From: Rheinheimera aquimaris
Lineage (GTDB): Bacteria; Pseudomonadota; Gammaproteobacteria; Enterobacterales; Alteromonadaceae
Direction of reading: 5' to 3'
DNA length: 64,000 nt
NCBI RefSeq assembly: GCF_020531985.1
Contig: NZ_JAJAVQ010000004.1
Coordinates: 372,001-436,000, forward strand
Below are positions 1 through 9,674 of this stretch, piece by piece (the first letter of the stretch is position 1; every line of letters begins with the position of its first letter). Made by a program: the position numbers and the translations under genes. Under the pieces are notes generated by a model, which saw only the letters and a list, made by a program, of their open reading frames with translations, ran no database searches and was not told the origin of the DNA.

Positions 1-1299
1 GGAAAGGTCGGCGAGTTTCCGATTACGCCTGAGTTTGCAATGAAACTGGGCTGGGCTGCCGGTAGGGTATTGTCACAGCGTGGCACCCGTAAAGTACTGA
101 TTGGTAAAGACACCCGCATTTCTGGCTACTTGCTGGAAACCGCACTGGAAGCAGGGCTGATTGCTGCAGGCATCAATGTGCGCCTGTTAGGGCCGATGCC
201 GACGCCTGCTGTTGCCTATCTGACCCGCACATTTAGAGCTGAGGCGGGCATCGTGATCAGTGCGTCGCATAACCCTTATTACGACAACGGTATCAAGTTT
301 TTCTCGGCTGATGGCACTAAGCTGCCAGATGAGGTAGAGCTGGCTATAGAGCATGAGCTGGAACAGCCGATGGTATGTGAGAGTTCGGAAAAGCTCGGTA
401 AAGCACAACGTATCGATGATGCGGCGGGTCGTTATATCGAGTTTTGTAAAAGCCATCTACCAAACCATCTATCGCTAAGTGGCATGAAGATTGTTATCGA
501 TTGCGCTCACGGTGCGACTTATCATATTGCTCCTTCTGTATTCAAAGAGTTAGGTGCAGATGTTGTGGTAATAGGGGCAAGCCCGGACGGTATTAACATC
601 AATGCCAACTGTGGTGCTACGCATACCGAGCTGTTACAAAAGACAGTGCTGGAACAGCAAGCAGATCTCGGTATTGCATACGACGGTGACGGTGACCGCG
701 TGATGATGGTTGACCATAATGGCCGGGTCATCGATGGCGATGAGATTGTTTACATTATTGCCCGTGCAGCCAAAGCACAGAACAAGTTGCAAGGCGGCGT
801 AGTTGGTACCCTGATGAGTAATCTTGGGCTTGAACTGGCTTTAAAACAGCTGGATATTCCCTTTGCCCGCAGTGCGGTCGGTGACCGTTACGTAATGGAG
901 CTGCTGCGGGAAAAAAACTGGCGCATCGGTGGCGAAAACTCCGGCCATGTACTGAATCTGGATCATACTTGCACCGGCGATGGCATTATTGCGTCTTTGC
1001 AGGTACTGACGGCGATGATAGAGGCCAAAATGACTTTGGCTGAGTTCAGCCACGGCATGCATAAACTGCCGCAGGTCCTGGTGAATGTTAAATTTGAAAA
1101 AGGTACAGCTCCGCTTGAAAAGCAGCATGTGAAGCAGGTTATCGCAGAGGTCGAGGCTGAACTTAATGGCGGCGGCAGGGTGCTTATCCGCAAGAGCGGT
1201 ACTGAACCGTTAATCCGCGTTATGGTTGAAGGAGAGCATGAAGCGACAGTGCGTCAGTATGCCGAACGGATCGCTGCTGCGGTAAAAATAGCCAGTTGA
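1..1299 (+). CDS. glmM: Phosphoglucosamine mutase, 5' end cut by the window
   Basis: Interconverts glucosamine-6-phosphate and glucosamine-1-phosphate in the cytoplasm, feeding UDP-GlcNAc for peptidoglycan and LPS. The frame is open from base 1, and the first residues ([12 protein letters not shown]) match the family just after its FGTDGIR start region, so about 13 residues lie upstream. The phosphoserine loop SASHNP (Ser codon at 265), the Mg-binding DGDGDR and the C-terminal phosphate loop RKSGTEP are all intact. The ATG at 40 is internal and is not the start. The 82-base gap to tpiA holds no convincing terminator, so the two genes may be cotranscribed. Confidence 0.97.
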   Translation, partial: GKVGEFPITPEFAMKLGWAAGRVLSQRGTRKVLIGKDTRISGYLLETALEAGLIAAGINVRLLGPMPTPAVAYLTRTFRAEAGIVISASHNPYYDNGIKFFSADGTKLPDEVELAIEHELEQPMVCESSEKLGKAQRIDDAAGRYIEFCKSHLPNHLSLSGMKIVIDCAHGATYHIAPSVFKELGADVVVIGASPDGININANCGATHTELLQKTVLEQQADLGIAYDGDGDRVMMVDHNGRVIDGDEIVYIIARAAKAQNKLQGGVVGTLMSNLGLELALKQLDIPFARSAVGDRYVMELLREKNWRIGGENSGHVLNLDHTCTGDGIIASLQVLTAMIEAKMTLAEFSHGMHKLPQVLVNVKFEKGTAPLEKQHVKQVIAEVEAELNGGGRVLIRKSGTEPLIRVMVEGEHEATVRQYAERIAAAVKIAS

Positions 1300-1381
1300 T
1301 TGTCGAAATACGCCACTTTTACTTGTTTGCGCTGGCGCGGTTAGTTAATATCGCGCCGGTCTTATAACGGGATAGAACTGC

Positions 1382-2134
1382 ATGCAACGTACTCCCCTGA
1401 TAGCTGCGAACTGGAAAATGAATGGTTCTGCTGCACTGGTCGAGGAAATAACCCGGGAACTGACTGGTCTGGAACTGTCAGATACTGAAGTGCTGATATG
1501 CCCGCCAGCGACGCTGATTAACCGTTTTAGCGCTGAGCGTAATTTTGCGCTGGGCGCGCAAAACGTTAGCCATGAGAAAGCAGGTGCTTTCACGGGCGAG
1601 CTCAGTACAGATTTGCTGCTTGAAGCAGGGGCTCGCTTTGTTATCATCGGCCACTCAGAACGGCGTACGCTTAATTTTGAAAGTGACGCGTTGATTGCTG
1701 CCAAGCTTGCCGCGGCAGTAAATGCAGGTCTGACGCCGGTGCTGTGTATCGGTGAAACACTGGAGCAGCGGCAACAAGAAAAAACGCAGCAGGTTCTTGC
1801 GCGGCAACTTGATGCGGTGTATGCTTCGCAGCCCGAATTACTGGCGAAATCAGTGATTGCGTACGAGCCCATTTGGGCTATTGGTACAGGTGAGTCGGCG
1901 ACACCGCAACAGGCACAGACGACGCATGCGTTTATCAGGCAACATCTGAAACAATACGATACGCAATCTGCAATACGGGTAAAATTATTGTATGGCGGCA
2001 GTGTTAATGCAGACAATTGTGCTGCATTATTCGACCAGGCTGACATTGATGGTGCTCTTGTAGGTGGCGCAAGCCTGAAACCTGCAGAATTTGCGCAAAT
2101 TTGCCTTGCAGTTACAAAAGGTGCAAAGGAATAA
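1382..2134 (+). CDS. tpiA: Triosephosphate isomerase
   Basis: Cytoplasmic glycolytic and gluconeogenic enzyme interconverting dihydroxyacetone phosphate and glyceraldehyde-3-phosphate. The 250 residues form a complete TIM barrel with the active-site Lys12 (NWKMN), His91 (GHSERR), catalytic Glu162 (YEPIWAIGTG) and the phosphate-binding LLYGGSVN near 203-209. The length is normal for the family. The stop lies two bases before the secG start, so the genes are almost certainly translated from one message. The glmM-tpiA-secG order is common in gammaproteobacteria. Confidence 0.97.
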   Translation: MQRTPLIAANWKMNGSAALVEEITRELTGLELSDTEVLICPPATLINRFSAERNFALGAQNVSHEKAGAFTGELSTDLLLEAGARFVIIGHSERRTLNFESDALIAAKLAAAVNAGLTPVLCIGETLEQRQQEKTQQVLARQLDAVYASQPELLAKSVIAYEPIWAIGTGESATPQQAQTTHAFIRQHLKQYDTQSAIRVKLLYGGSVNADNCAALFDQADIDGALVGGASLKPAEFAQICLAVTKGAKE

Positions 2135-2136
2135 GC

Positions 2137-2466
2137 ATGTACGAAATTTTGATTGTAGTTTATCTGTTAGTCGCCATGGCACTGATTGGTCTGGTGTTAA
2201 TTCAGCACGGTAAAGGCGCCGACATGGGCGCAGCTTTTGGCGCCGGTGCATCAGCGACGGTATTTGGTTCATCTGGTACAGGTAACTTCCTGACCAAGAC
2301 AACCACTATTCTGGCTACCATTTTCTTTGTATTGAGCATAGTGTTGGGTAACTACAGTGCCGGTCAGAGTAAGAAAGTTGATGAGTGGCAGAATCTGGAA
2401 GTGCCTGCTACTGAACAGGTTGAACAGAAAAAAGATGACGCCAGCGATATCCCTGTAGGTAATTAA
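2137..2466 (+). CDS. secG: Preprotein translocase subunit SecG
   Basis: Small inner-membrane subunit of the SecYEG channel that assists SecA-driven export. The 109 residues show a first membrane helix (residues 2-22), the conserved QHGKGADMGAAFG loop, a second helix near 50-70 and an acidic, Lys/Glu-rich cytoplasmic tail. The ATG at 2137 is chosen because it follows an AAAGGA ribosome site and gives the family N-terminus; the longer open frame upstream only overlaps tpiA. A tRNA-Leu gene begins 14 bases after the stop and is probably on the same transcript. Confidence 0.96.
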   Translation: MYEILIVVYLLVAMALIGLVLIQHGKGADMGAAFGAGASATVFGSSGTGNFLTKTTTILATIFFVLSIVLGNYSAGQSKKVDEWQNLEVPATEQVEQKKDDASDIPVGN

Positions 2467-2480
2467 TCCAGTTATATTCA

Positions 2481-2565
2481 GCCGAGATGGTGAAATTGGT
2501 AGACACGCTATCTTGAGGGGGTAGTGTCTTCGGACGTGCGGGTTCAAGTCCCGCTCTCGGCACCA
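2481..2565 (+). tRNA. leuU: tRNA-Leu (anticodon GAG)
   Basis: Eighty-five bases with a 7-bp acceptor stem GCCGAGA/TCTCGGC, an encoded CCA end, a class II long variable arm, a GGTTCAAGTCC T-arm and anticodon loop TTGAGGG, giving GAG (reads CUC/CUU). It lies directly behind secG, the position of leuU in E. coli. Confidence 0.95.
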
Positions 2566-2594
2566 AATTTATCAACAGTTTGCTTGGGCAATGC

Positions 2595-2623
2595 TTGCGA
2601 TAAGCCAGTCAGCGCTATATAAT
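2595..2623 (+). promoter_or_regulatory. Sigma-70 promoter for the tRNA-fMet/rimP-nusA operon
   Basis: TTGCGA (2595-2600), a 17-base spacer and a perfect TATAAT (2618-2623) lie 16 bases before the initiator tRNA. The expected start point is near 2630. It is a strong-looking stable-RNA promoter that would also drive rimP-nusA-infB by readthrough. Confidence 0.75.
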
Positions 2624-2639
2624 AAGCGCCAATTACGGA

Positions 2640-2716
<77 letters not shown>

Positions 2717-2862
2717 AATTCACAGTACAACAATTTTTGTTAGGCTACTGTCGGTTGCCAGGTTGCCCTGTAAATTCAGAGTGACTTAACAGCCAGCTTC
2801 TGCGGAAGTGATTTAGATTTTCAGCTTGCATTGGCGATATGCAGGTTGATTAGATGCCCATT

Positions 2863-2886
2863 CGCCCCGCTAGTTCGGGGCGTTTT
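2863..2886 (+). terminator. Hairpin/terminator behind the initiator tRNA
   Basis: A perfect 7-bp stem CGCCCCG/CGGGGCG (2863-2869 and 2876-2882) with a 6-base loop is followed by TTTT. It lies in the leader between tRNA-fMet and rimP and could partially terminate tRNA transcripts. Confidence 0.65.
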
Positions 2887-2917
2887 CGTATCTGCAGACT
2901 CAGTTTTACGCAGTAAT

Positions 2918-2937
2918 GGGCTAAAGGCCCTTTTTTT
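2918..2937 (+). terminator. Leader terminator/attenuator before rimP
   Basis: Stem GGGC/GCCC (2918-2921 and 2927-2930) with a 5-base loop is followed by seven T. It is short but has a strong T run. It stands 56 bases before the rimP start and is the second terminator-like element of the leader. Confidence 0.6.
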
Positions 2938-2992
2938 ATTTGCTGTTGCTGCCGCCAAGTGCTGCAGCAGAGTAAGTTTTCCGGAGGTCGCA

Positions 2993-3448
2993 TTGACTAA
3001 GCAAGAACAAACGCTGACAGAACTGCTGCTGCCAACGGTAGAGGCTACCGGCTTTGAGCTGTTGGGCCTGGAACTGGTTCAGGCTGGCCGTCATTCAACT
3101 TTACGGCTGTACATAGATCACGCTGACGGTGTCAATGTTGATGACTGTGCATTGGTTAGCCGTGAAGTTAGCGCCATTTTAGATGTAGAAGACCCAATAA
3201 CAAATGAGTATTTGCTGGAAGTCTCCTCACCGGGGCTGGACAGGCCTCTGTTTACTGCAGCGCATTTTGCAGCCGTAGTAGGGCAAAAGATTGAAGTAAA
3301 ACTGGCTATTCCACAGGATGGCCGGCGTAAGTTTAAAGGCGTACTAACAGCTATTGAAGACGATATGTTGATAGTGGAAGTAGATGGCAAACCCTATCGT
3401 TTGCTGATGGACAACGTAGATAAAGCAAACGTGGTGCCGGTTTTTTAA
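2993..3448 (+). CDS. rimP: Ribosome maturation factor RimP (TTG start)
   Basis: Cytoplasmic factor for assembly of the 30S subunit. The 151 residues match the usual length of about 150, with the conserved ESSPG-like motif ([13 protein letters not shown]) and DVEDPI in the N-terminal domain and an SH3-like C-terminal domain ([14 protein letters not shown]). The start is the TTG at 2993: it is preceded by GGAGG (2983-2987) at good spacing and gives exactly the family N-terminus, whereas the upstream frame runs back through the terminator hairpin. First gene of the nusA operon. Confidence 0.93.
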   Translation: MTKQEQTLTELLLPTVEATGFELLGLELVQAGRHSTLRLYIDHADGVNVDDCALVSREVSAILDVEDPITNEYLLEVSSPGLDRPLFTAAHFAAVVGQKIEVKLAIPQDGRRKFKGVLTAIEDDMLIVEVDGKPYRLLMDNVDKANVVPVF

Positions 3449-3479
3449 TCGGTACCGGGGCAAAGCGAGGCAACAAACA

Positions 3480-4976
3480 ATGGCAAAAGAAATATTATTA
3501 GTTGTTGATGCAGTTTCTAACGAAAAGTCTGTGCCAAGGGAAAAGATTTTCCAGGCGCTTGAGTTTGCATTGGCAGCAGCGACAAAAAAGAAAAACGAAG
3601 GCGATATTGAAGTGCGCGTCAGCATCGATCGTAAAACCGGTGCTTACGAAACCTTCCGTCGCTGGCAGGTTATCCCGGATGATCAGGTACAGGAACACCC
3701 GTTCCGTGAAATGACGCTGTCTGCAGCTCAGTACGATGACCCGTCAGTTCAGGTAGGCGACTATTACGAAGAGCAAATTGATTCAATCGAGTTTGATCGT
3801 ATTACAACACAGATGGCGAAGCAGGTTATCGTGCAGAAAGTACGTGAAGCCGAGCGTTCACAGGTCGTTGAAGCTTATATTGATCAGGTTGGTGAGCTGG
3901 TTACCGGCGTAGTGAAGAAAGTTAACCGTGACAGTATCATTGTCGACTTAGGTAACAACGCTGAAGCGATGTTAGGTCGTGACGAGATGTTACCACGGGA
4001 AACTTACCGTCCGGGCGATCGTATTCGCGCTTTGTTGTTTGAAGTAAAACCAGAAGCCCGCGGCGCACAGCTGTTTTTAAGCCGGTCACGGCCGGAAATG
4101 TTGCTGGAATTGTTCCGCATTGAAGTACCTGAAATTGGCGAAGAGATGATTGAACTGCGCGGTGCCGCACGTGACCCTGGTGCCCGTGCCAAAATTGCCG
4201 TGAAAAGCAATGACCGTCGTATCGACCCTGTTGGTGCCTGCGTAGGTATGCGTGGTTCACGGGTACAGGCAGTATCAAATGAGTTGGCCGGTGAGCGTGT
4301 TGATATCGTGCTGTACGATGATAATGACGCCCAGTTCGTTATTAACGCTATGGCACCGGCAGAAGTGGCATCGATCATCGTTGATGAAGATGCACACTCA
4401 ATGGATATTGCGGTAGAGGACGCGAACCTGGCAATGGCGATTGGTCGTAATGGCCAGAATGTTCGCTTAGCCAGCCAGCTTACTGGTTGGGAGCTGAACG
4501 TAATGTCAGTTTCGGCAATGAAACAGAAACATCAGGAAGAGTCAGCAAAAGTGCGTCAGGTCTTTATGGATGCACTGGAAATTGATGAAGATTTTGCCGA
4601 TGTGCTGGTTGATGAAGGGTTCTCAACACTGGAAGAGATTGCTTATGTGCCGGTTAGCGAGCTGCTAAGCATCGATGGCCTGGACGAGGAGACAGTTGAA
4701 GAGCTGCGTGGCCGTGCGAAAGCGGTATTAACCACCCGCGCACTGGCAAGTGAAGAGTCACTTGAAGGCGCACAGCCAAGCGAAGCGCTGTTGGCGCTGG
4801 AAGGATTAGATACCCATATGGCCTATGTTCTGGCCAGTAAAGGGGTAACCACGTTAGACGACCTGGCTGAGCTGGGTGTCGATGATTTACTGGAAATTGC
4901 CACCATGTCGGAACAACAAGCCGCCGACCTGATTATGGCAGCCCGTAACATCGTTTGGTTTAGCGAAGAAAATTAA
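3480..4976 (+). CDS. nusA: Transcription termination/antitermination factor NusA
   Basis: Binds RNA polymerase and nascent RNA and controls pausing, intrinsic termination and antitermination. The 498 residues (E. coli 495) show the N-terminal RNAP-binding domain, an S1 domain from about 135 ([14 protein letters not shown]), two KH domains (about 230-345, including [11 protein letters not shown] and [12 protein letters not shown]) and two C-terminal acidic repeats (about 365-490). The stop is 25 bases before infB, which has its own GGAGG site. It probably autoregulates through the terminators in the rimP leader, as known in E. coli. Confidence 0.97.
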   Translation: MAKEILLVVDAVSNEKSVPREKIFQALEFALAAATKKKNEGDIEVRVSIDRKTGAYETFRRWQVIPDDQVQEHPFREMTLSAAQYDDPSVQVGDYYEEQIDSIEFDRITTQMAKQVIVQKVREAERSQVVEAYIDQVGELVTGVVKKVNRDSIIVDLGNNAEAMLGRDEMLPRETYRPGDRIRALLFEVKPEARGAQLFLSRSRPEMLLELFRIEVPEIGEEMIELRGAARDPGARAKIAVKSNDRRIDPVGACVGMRGSRVQAVSNELAGERVDIVLYDDNDAQFVINAMAPAEVASIIVDEDAHSMDIAVEDANLAMAIGRNGQNVRLASQLTGWELNVMSVSAMKQKHQEESAKVRQVFMDALEIDEDFADVLVDEGFSTLEEIAYVPVSELLSIDGLDEETVEELRGRAKAVLTTRALASEESLEGAQPSEALLALEGLDTHMAYVLASKGVTTLDDLAELGVDDLLEIATMSEQQAADLIMAARNIVWFSEEN

Positions 4977-5001
4977 GTAGTCAACGGAGGTAACAACACA
5001 A

Positions 5002-7686
5002 ATGGCAGAAGTCACTATAGAAAAGCTAGCCAGTGATGTCGGTACTACTGTTGAACGGTTAGTGCAGCAATTCGCTGATGCCGGTATCAGTAAAACGGCC
5101 GGACAAATGGTCAGCGAAGAAGAGAAAAAGTCTTTGCTGGATCACTTAAGTGCCCAGCATGGCGGTCATACCGCTGAACCTTCACGTTTGACATTAAAAC
5201 GTAAAGAGAAAACAACACTGAGTGTGTCCGGTGGCGCGGGGCGTAACCGTGAGATCCAGGTAGAAGTGCGTAAGCAAAAAACCTACGTGAAAAAACCTAT
5301 GGTCGATGAAGCGACACTGAAAGCGCAGGAAGAAGCCCGCCTGGCGGAAGAAAAAGCGAAAGCAGAAGCAGAGCAGGCGCGTCAGGAAGCTGAACGTAAG
5401 GCGAGAGAAGTTGCTGCAGCCAAGGCAAAAGAAGAAGCTGAACGCAAAGCCGCAGAAACCAAACGTCGTGATGAGGCTAAACAAGCGCAGTTGCTAAAAG
5501 ACGACCCTGAAGAAGCGGCGCGTCGTGCTGCGAAAGAAGAAGCACGCAAAGAAGCAGAACGTATTCGTCAGCAGCAAGAAGCTGAAGCTCTGCGTAAGCT
5601 GGAGCAAGAAGCGGCTAAACAAGCTGAAGCTGCCCGTAAACTGGCAGAAGAAAACAGCGAGCGTTGGGCGCAGGAAGAAAAAGCGAAGCCAGCCGATACT
5701 GATGATTACCACCTGACCAGTAATGAGTTTGCTAAGCAAGCCGAAGACGAAGTCGACGCTAAAGAAGAGCGTGCCGGCCGTCGTGGTGCAGGTAAGAAAG
5801 CGCCTGTGGTCAAAGGCAAGAAAAAAGATGATGCCAATGACAAAGAGGCGTTTAACCGCGCTAACCGTCATGTGAAGAAGAAAAAAACACCAACCAGTAT
5901 GCAACATGGCTTTAATAAACCTGCGCAGCCGGTTGAGCGTGAAGTGAAAATTGGTGAAACCATCACTGTTGCTGAGCTGGCCGCTAAAATGGCTGTTAAG
6001 GCATCAGAAGTCATTAAAGTGATGATGAAGATGGGCGCCATGGCGACTATCAACCAGGTCATCGATCAGGAAACGGCGGCGATTGTCTGTGAAGAGATGG
6101 GCCACAAGTTTACGCTGACCAAAGAAAATGAACTGGAAGAAGCCGTAATGTCTGATCGCGAAGGTCAGGGTGAGCTGGAGCCTCGCGCACCGGTTGTTAC
6201 GGTGATGGGCCACGTTGACCACGGTAAAACGTCCTTACTGGACTATATCCGTAAAGCGAAAGTGGCTGCAGGCGAAGCGGGTGGTATTACTCAGCATATC
6301 GGTGCTTATCACGTTGAAACTGAACGTGGCATGGTGACGTTCCTTGATACACCAGGTCACGCGGCGTTTACGTCAATGCGGGCACGTGGTGCCAAGGCTA
6401 CCGATATCGTTATTCTGGTTGTTGCAGCTGACGATGGTGTAATGCCGCAAACCAAAGAAGCTATTCAGCATGCGAAAGCTGCCGGCGTGCCGTTAGTCGT
6501 CGCGGTTAACAAGATGGATAAGCCTGAGGCCGACCCAGAGCGCGTACGTAACGAGCTGTCGCAGTATGACGTTATCTCTGAAGAGTGGGGTGGCGATGTA
6601 CAATTCGTGCCGGTATCTGCGAAGTCGGGTATGGGTATTGATGACTTACTTGAAGCGATTTTGAACCAATCTGAGCTGCTGGAATTAAAAGCGGTTAAAG
6701 ATGGTTTGGCACGCGGTGTGGTTATTGAGTCCCGTCTGGACAAAGGCCGTGGTCCGGTAGCATCTATCCTGGTACAGGAAGGTACGCTGAAACAAGGCGA
6801 AATCGTACTCTGTGGTTTTGAATATGGCCGTGTTCGTGCGATGCGTGATGAAAACGGTAAAGAAATCAAGACTGCCGGTCCGTCTATCCCGGTTGAGATC
6901 TTAGGTTTATCTGGTGTACCACAAGCCGGTGATGAAGTCACTGTTGTTAAAGACGAGCGTAAAGCACGTGAAGTTGCATTGTACCGTCAGGGCAAATTCC
7001 GCGATGTTAAGCTGGCACGTCAGCAGAAATCTAAACTGGAAAACATGTTTGCTAACATGACTGAAGGTGACGTGTCTGAGCTGAATATCGTGTTAAAAGC
7101 CGACGTACAAGGTTCTGTTGAGGCGATCACTGAGTCTCTGATGAAATTGTCTACCGACGAAGTGAAAGTGAAGATTGTCGGTAGCGGTGTCGGTGGTATT
7201 ACTGAAACCGACGTCACGCTGGCAGCTGCATCCTCTGCGATTATTATCGGTTTCAACGTCCGGGCAGATGGCTCAGCACGTAAACTGGTTGAAGATGAAG
7301 GCCTTGATTTACGTTACTACGGCATCATTTACGAGCTGTTAGATGAAGTGCGTGCTGCCATGACCGGTATGCTGGCACCAGAATTTAAGCAGCAGATCAT
7401 TGGTCTGGCACAGGTGCGGGATGTGTTCCGTTCGCCGAAGTTCGGTGCAGTTGCCGGCTGTATGGTTACTGAAGGTGTGATTAAACGCAACGCACCAATT
7501 CGCGTGTTACGTGACAACGTGGTTATTTTTGAAGGCGAGCTGGAATCATTACGTCGCTTTAAAGATGATGTTAGCGAAGTCCGTAATGGTTTCGAGTGTG
7601 GTATCGGCGTGAAGAACTACAATGATGTTCGCGAAGGCGACCAAATTGAAGTGTTCGAAGTGGTACAGGTAGAGCGCACCCTGTAA
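5002..7686 (+). CDS. infB: Translation initiation factor IF-2
   Basis: GTPase that brings initiator fMet-tRNA to the 30S subunit and promotes 50S joining. The 894 residues begin with the IF2 N-terminal helical domain (residues 1-50), then a long Lys/Glu/Ala-rich coiled linker (about 100-230), a second IF2_N domain near 315-375, and the G domain with GHVDHGKT (403-410), DTPGHAAF and NKMDKP. The C-terminal tRNA-binding domains follow. Preceded by CGGAGG at 4985-4990. E. coli infB also uses internal starts for shorter forms; I cannot decide that here. A strong terminator follows. Confidence 0.97.
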   Translation: MAEVTIEKLASDVGTTVERLVQQFADAGISKTAGQMVSEEEKKSLLDHLSAQHGGHTAEPSRLTLKRKEKTTLSVSGGAGRNREIQVEVRKQKTYVKKPMVDEATLKAQEEARLAEEKAKAEAEQARQEAERKAREVAAAKAKEEAERKAAETKRRDEAKQAQLLKDDPEEAARRAAKEEARKEAERIRQQQEAEALRKLEQEAAKQAEAARKLAEENSERWAQEEKAKPADTDDYHLTSNEFAKQAEDEVDAKEERAGRRGAGKKAPVVKGKKKDDANDKEAFNRANRHVKKKKTPTSMQHGFNKPAQPVEREVKIGETITVAELAAKMAVKASEVIKVMMKMGAMATINQVIDQETAAIVCEEMGHKFTLTKENELEEAVMSDREGQGELEPRAPVVTVMGHVDHGKTSLLDYIRKAKVAAGEAGGITQHIGAYHVETERGMVTFLDTPGHAAFTSMRARGAKATDIVILVVAADDGVMPQTKEAIQHAKAAGVPLVVAVNKMDKPEADPERVRNELSQYDVISEEWGGDVQFVPVSAKSGMGIDDLLEAILNQSELLELKAVKDGLARGVVIESRLDKGRGPVASILVQEGTLKQGEIVLCGFEYGRVRAMRDENGKEIKTAGPSIPVEILGLSGVPQAGDEVTVVKDERKAREVALYRQGKFRDVKLARQQKSKLENMFANMTEGDVSELNIVLKADVQGSVEAITESLMKLSTDEVKVKIVGSGVGGITETDVTLAAASSAIIIGFNVRADGSARKLVEDEGLDLRYYGIIYELLDEVRAAMTGMLAPEFKQQIIGLAQVRDVFRSPKFGAVAGCMVTEGVIKRNAPIRVLRDNVVIFEGELESLRRFKDDVSEVRNGFECGIGVKNYNDVREGDQIEVFEVVQVERTL

Positions 7687-7701
7687 TACACACGCAGTTA
7701 G

Positions 7702-7728
7702 AAAACAGGGGCCTTAGGCCCCTGTTTT
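7702..7728 (+). terminator. Intrinsic terminator between infB and rbfA
   Basis: A perfect 12-bp inverted repeat (7702-7713 and 7717-7728, core CAGGGGCC/GGCCCCTG) with a 3-base loop has an A tract on the left arm and a T tract on the right, so it could work on either strand. It lies inside the operon and probably lowers readthrough into rbfA-truB. Confidence 0.85.
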
Positions 7729-7754
7729 GTCTGTAACAGGCATTGGAAAATATT

Positions 7755-8186
7755 ATGAATAAAGAATTTTCGCGGGTCGACAGACTGTCGCAACAAATGA
7801 AGAAAGAAATGGCGGTGATCCTGCAGCGCGAAATTAAAGATCCGCGCTTGCACACTATGATCACAGTGTCAGATGTGGAAGTATCGCGGGACCTGTCACA
7901 TGCTAAGGTTTTCGTCACTTTCTTAGGTCTGGCTGATGATAAGGTTGAGGATAATTTAAAAATTCTGAATGATGCTTCAGGCTTCGTTCGCAGCCTGATT
8001 GGTAAACGTATTCAGACCCGCATTGTGCCGCATATCCGTTTTGCCTTTGACGAGTCGTTGAATGAAGGCATCCGGATGGCAAATCTGGTTAGCAATGCCA
8101 GGGCAGAAGATGACAGACGTCGGGCAGAATCAGGTCAGCCACCGGCAGATGCTGACAACCAAGACAGTGACGAGCAAGCGAACTGA
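7755..8186 (+). CDS. rbfA: 30S ribosome-binding factor RbfA
   Basis: Small KH-fold protein that binds immature 30S subunits and helps mature the 16S rRNA 5' end, also in cold adaptation. The 143 residues include the family core QREIKDPRL, VSRDLSHAKVF and ASGFVRSLIGK. The ATG at 7755 aligns with the family start (MNKEFSRVDRL); a TTG 12 bases upstream would add only four residues. The C-terminal tail is charged and low-complexity. The stop TGA shares one base with the truB ATG, so translation is coupled. Confidence 0.95.
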   Translation: MNKEFSRVDRLSQQMKKEMAVILQREIKDPRLHTMITVSDVEVSRDLSHAKVFVTFLGLADDKVEDNLKILNDASGFVRSLIGKRIQTRIVPHIRFAFDESLNEGIRMANLVSNARAEDDRRRAESGQPPADADNQDSDEQAN

Positions 8187-9118
8187 TGGCGCGGAAAAAT
8201 GCCCGGGCGCTAAACGGTATTCTGTTATTAGACAAGCCGCTGGAAGTTAGCAGCAACGGAATTTTACAGCGGGTACGCTGGTTATATCAGGCGCAAAAAG
8301 CCGGGCACACCGGTGCCCTTGATCCGATGGCGTCTGGGCTATTACCAATCTGTTTTGGTGAAGCAACTAAGTTTAGTCAATTTTTGCTTGATACCGATAA
8401 GACCTATCAGGTGACTGCGAAATTTGGCATACGTACGACAACCAGTGATGCGGAAGGCGAGGTCATCAGTGAAAAACCGGTGAATTTCAGCGCGGCAGAG
8501 TTGGAGCGGGCGATGCAGGCATTTCGCGGCGATATTCAGCAGGTGCCGACGATGTTCTCTGCCCTGAAATATCAGGGCCAGCCGCTGTATCGCTATGCCC
8601 GCCAGGGCATAGAAGTGCCGCGGGAAGCCCGGCCAATCAGCATCTTCCGCTTTGAACTGTTAGTGCTTAACGGTGACAGTGCCGATTTTATCGTGCATTG
8701 CTCCAAAGGAACTTACATTCGCACACTGATCGACGATTTAGGTGAACTGCTTGGCTGTGGTGCGCATGTGTCAAAGTTGCACCGTATCCAGGTGGGGCCA
8801 TTCCATGCAGAACAAATGGTAACCCCAGCACAGCTTAATGCATTAGCAGAGCAGAGCCATCAGAGTAGCGACTTTAGTGCTATGGATGATTTACTGTTGC
8901 CAATGGATGCAGGTATTCGGGATATGGTAAAACTGGAGCTGACTCAGGCCGAGCAGCACAGACTGCAACATGGTCAGAGTTGCCAGATTAGTATGGCAGA
9001 TATTGCAGCGGTAAAATTACATGGACCGGATGACAGCTTTTTTGGTATTGGCCAGGTAGAAGATGGCATCCTCAGTTCGCGGCGGTTACTGAATACTGCT
9101 GCGTTGTCGGGCAGTTAA
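8186..9118 (+). CDS. truB: tRNA pseudouridine-55 synthase TruB
   Basis: Makes pseudouridine 55 in the T loop of most tRNAs. The 310 residues carry the catalytic Asp46 in GHTGALDPMASGLLP, the YxxTxxFG-type element TYQVTAKFGIRT and the KGTYIRTLIDDLG motif, followed by a C-terminal PUA-like part. The start codon overlaps the rbfA stop by one base (TGATG). The rbfA-truB-rpsO-pnp order is the standard one. Confidence 0.96.
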   Translation: MARKNARALNGILLLDKPLEVSSNGILQRVRWLYQAQKAGHTGALDPMASGLLPICFGEATKFSQFLLDTDKTYQVTAKFGIRTTTSDAEGEVISEKPVNFSAAELERAMQAFRGDIQQVPTMFSALKYQGQPLYRYARQGIEVPREARPISIFRFELLVLNGDSADFIVHCSKGTYIRTLIDDLGELLGCGAHVSKLHRIQVGPFHAEQMVTPAQLNALAEQSHQSSDFSAMDDLLLPMDAGIRDMVKLELTQAEQHRLQHGQSCQISMADIAAVKLHGPDDSFFGIGQVEDGILSSRRLLNTAALSGS

Positions 9119-9123
9119 AGCAG

Positions 9124-9151
9124 TTGTAAAAAAAGCCCGAAGTGCTATAAT
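9124..9151 (+). promoter_or_regulatory. Probable rpsO promoter
   Basis: TTGTAA (9124-9129), a 16-base spacer and a perfect TATAAT (9146-9151), extended by TG at 9143-9144, lie just after the truB stop and about 76 bases before the rpsO start. A separate rpsO promoter at this place is known in E. coli. Confidence 0.65.
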
Positions 9152-9227
9152 CGCGCGGTTTTTTGGGCTTGCTGGATGAGTGATCGGCAATTCCCTGACT
9201 TTAGTTCACTCACATTTGGAGTTAAAT

Positions 9228-9497
9228 ATGTCATTAAGCGCTGCTGATAAAGCAAAAATCGTTGCTGACTTCGCTGTTAAGCAAGGCGACACAGGTTCAC
9301 CAGAAGTACAGGTTGCTCTGTTAACTGCTTCTATCAACCACCTGCAAGGTCACTTTGCTCAGCACAAGCATGACTTCCACTCACGCCGCGGTCTGCTGCG
9401 TATGGTTAGTCAGCGTCGTAAGCTGCTGGACTACTTAAAAGGTAAAGACCAGAGCCGTTACGCAACTCTGATTGAGCGTTTAGGCTTACGCCGTTAA
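9228..9497 (+). CDS. rpsO: 30S ribosomal protein S15
   Basis: Primary-binding protein of the 30S platform. The 89 residues equal the E. coli length and contain the signatures [31 protein letters not shown] and LDYLKGKD. The ATG at 9228 follows TTTGGAG at good spacing; the open frame upstream of it has no family similarity. A strong terminator follows 13 bases after the stop. In E. coli, S15 represses its own translation through a pseudoknot near its start; the sequence alone does not show that here. Confidence 0.97.
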   Translation: MSLSAADKAKIVADFAVKQGDTGSPEVQVALLTASINHLQGHFAQHKHDFHSRRGLLRMVSQRRKLLDYLKGKDQSRYATLIERLGLRR

Positions 9498-9510
9498 TTC
9501 GCATTCAGTT

Positions 9511-9537
9511 AAAAAGGGGCTTTAAGCCCCTTTTTTT
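9511..9537 (+). terminator. rpsO terminator
   Basis: A ten-base stem AAAAAGGGGC/GCCCCTTTTT (9511-9520 and 9526-9535) with loop TTTAA runs into a T7 tract. It separates rpsO from pnp, which would be reached by readthrough or from its own promoter. Confidence 0.9.
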
Positions 9538-9674
9538 ATACATAAGACTATTTTTTATCCAAAGTTAACGATTGACTGAACTATCTTTGTGCTTTGGTTA
9601 CAGAGTATACTAGCACCGTATTAAACGACAAAAATGACATCGCAATTAGGCGATTAAGTAAAGGAAACAAACAC

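Noticed and set aside
1334..1357. Inverted repeat GGCGCG/CGCGCC between glmM and tpiA
   Set aside because: Only six paired bases, a 12-base loop and no T run; not enough for a terminator or operator call.
1345..2046. Open frame of 233 codons on the minus strand opposite tpiA
   Set aside because: It is Ser/Ala/Cys-rich, the typical mirror of a coding strand, has no family motif, and tpiA is certain.
5494..5907. Open Phe/Leu-rich minus-strand frame opposite infB
   Set aside because: It is the complement of the Lys/Glu-rich IF-2 linker; hydrophobic content is an artefact of AAA/GAA codons.
9572..9611. TTGACT and TATACT upstream of pnp
   Set aside because: The two are 28 bases apart and no other hexamer pairs with either at 15-19 bases, so I do not call a pnp promoter.
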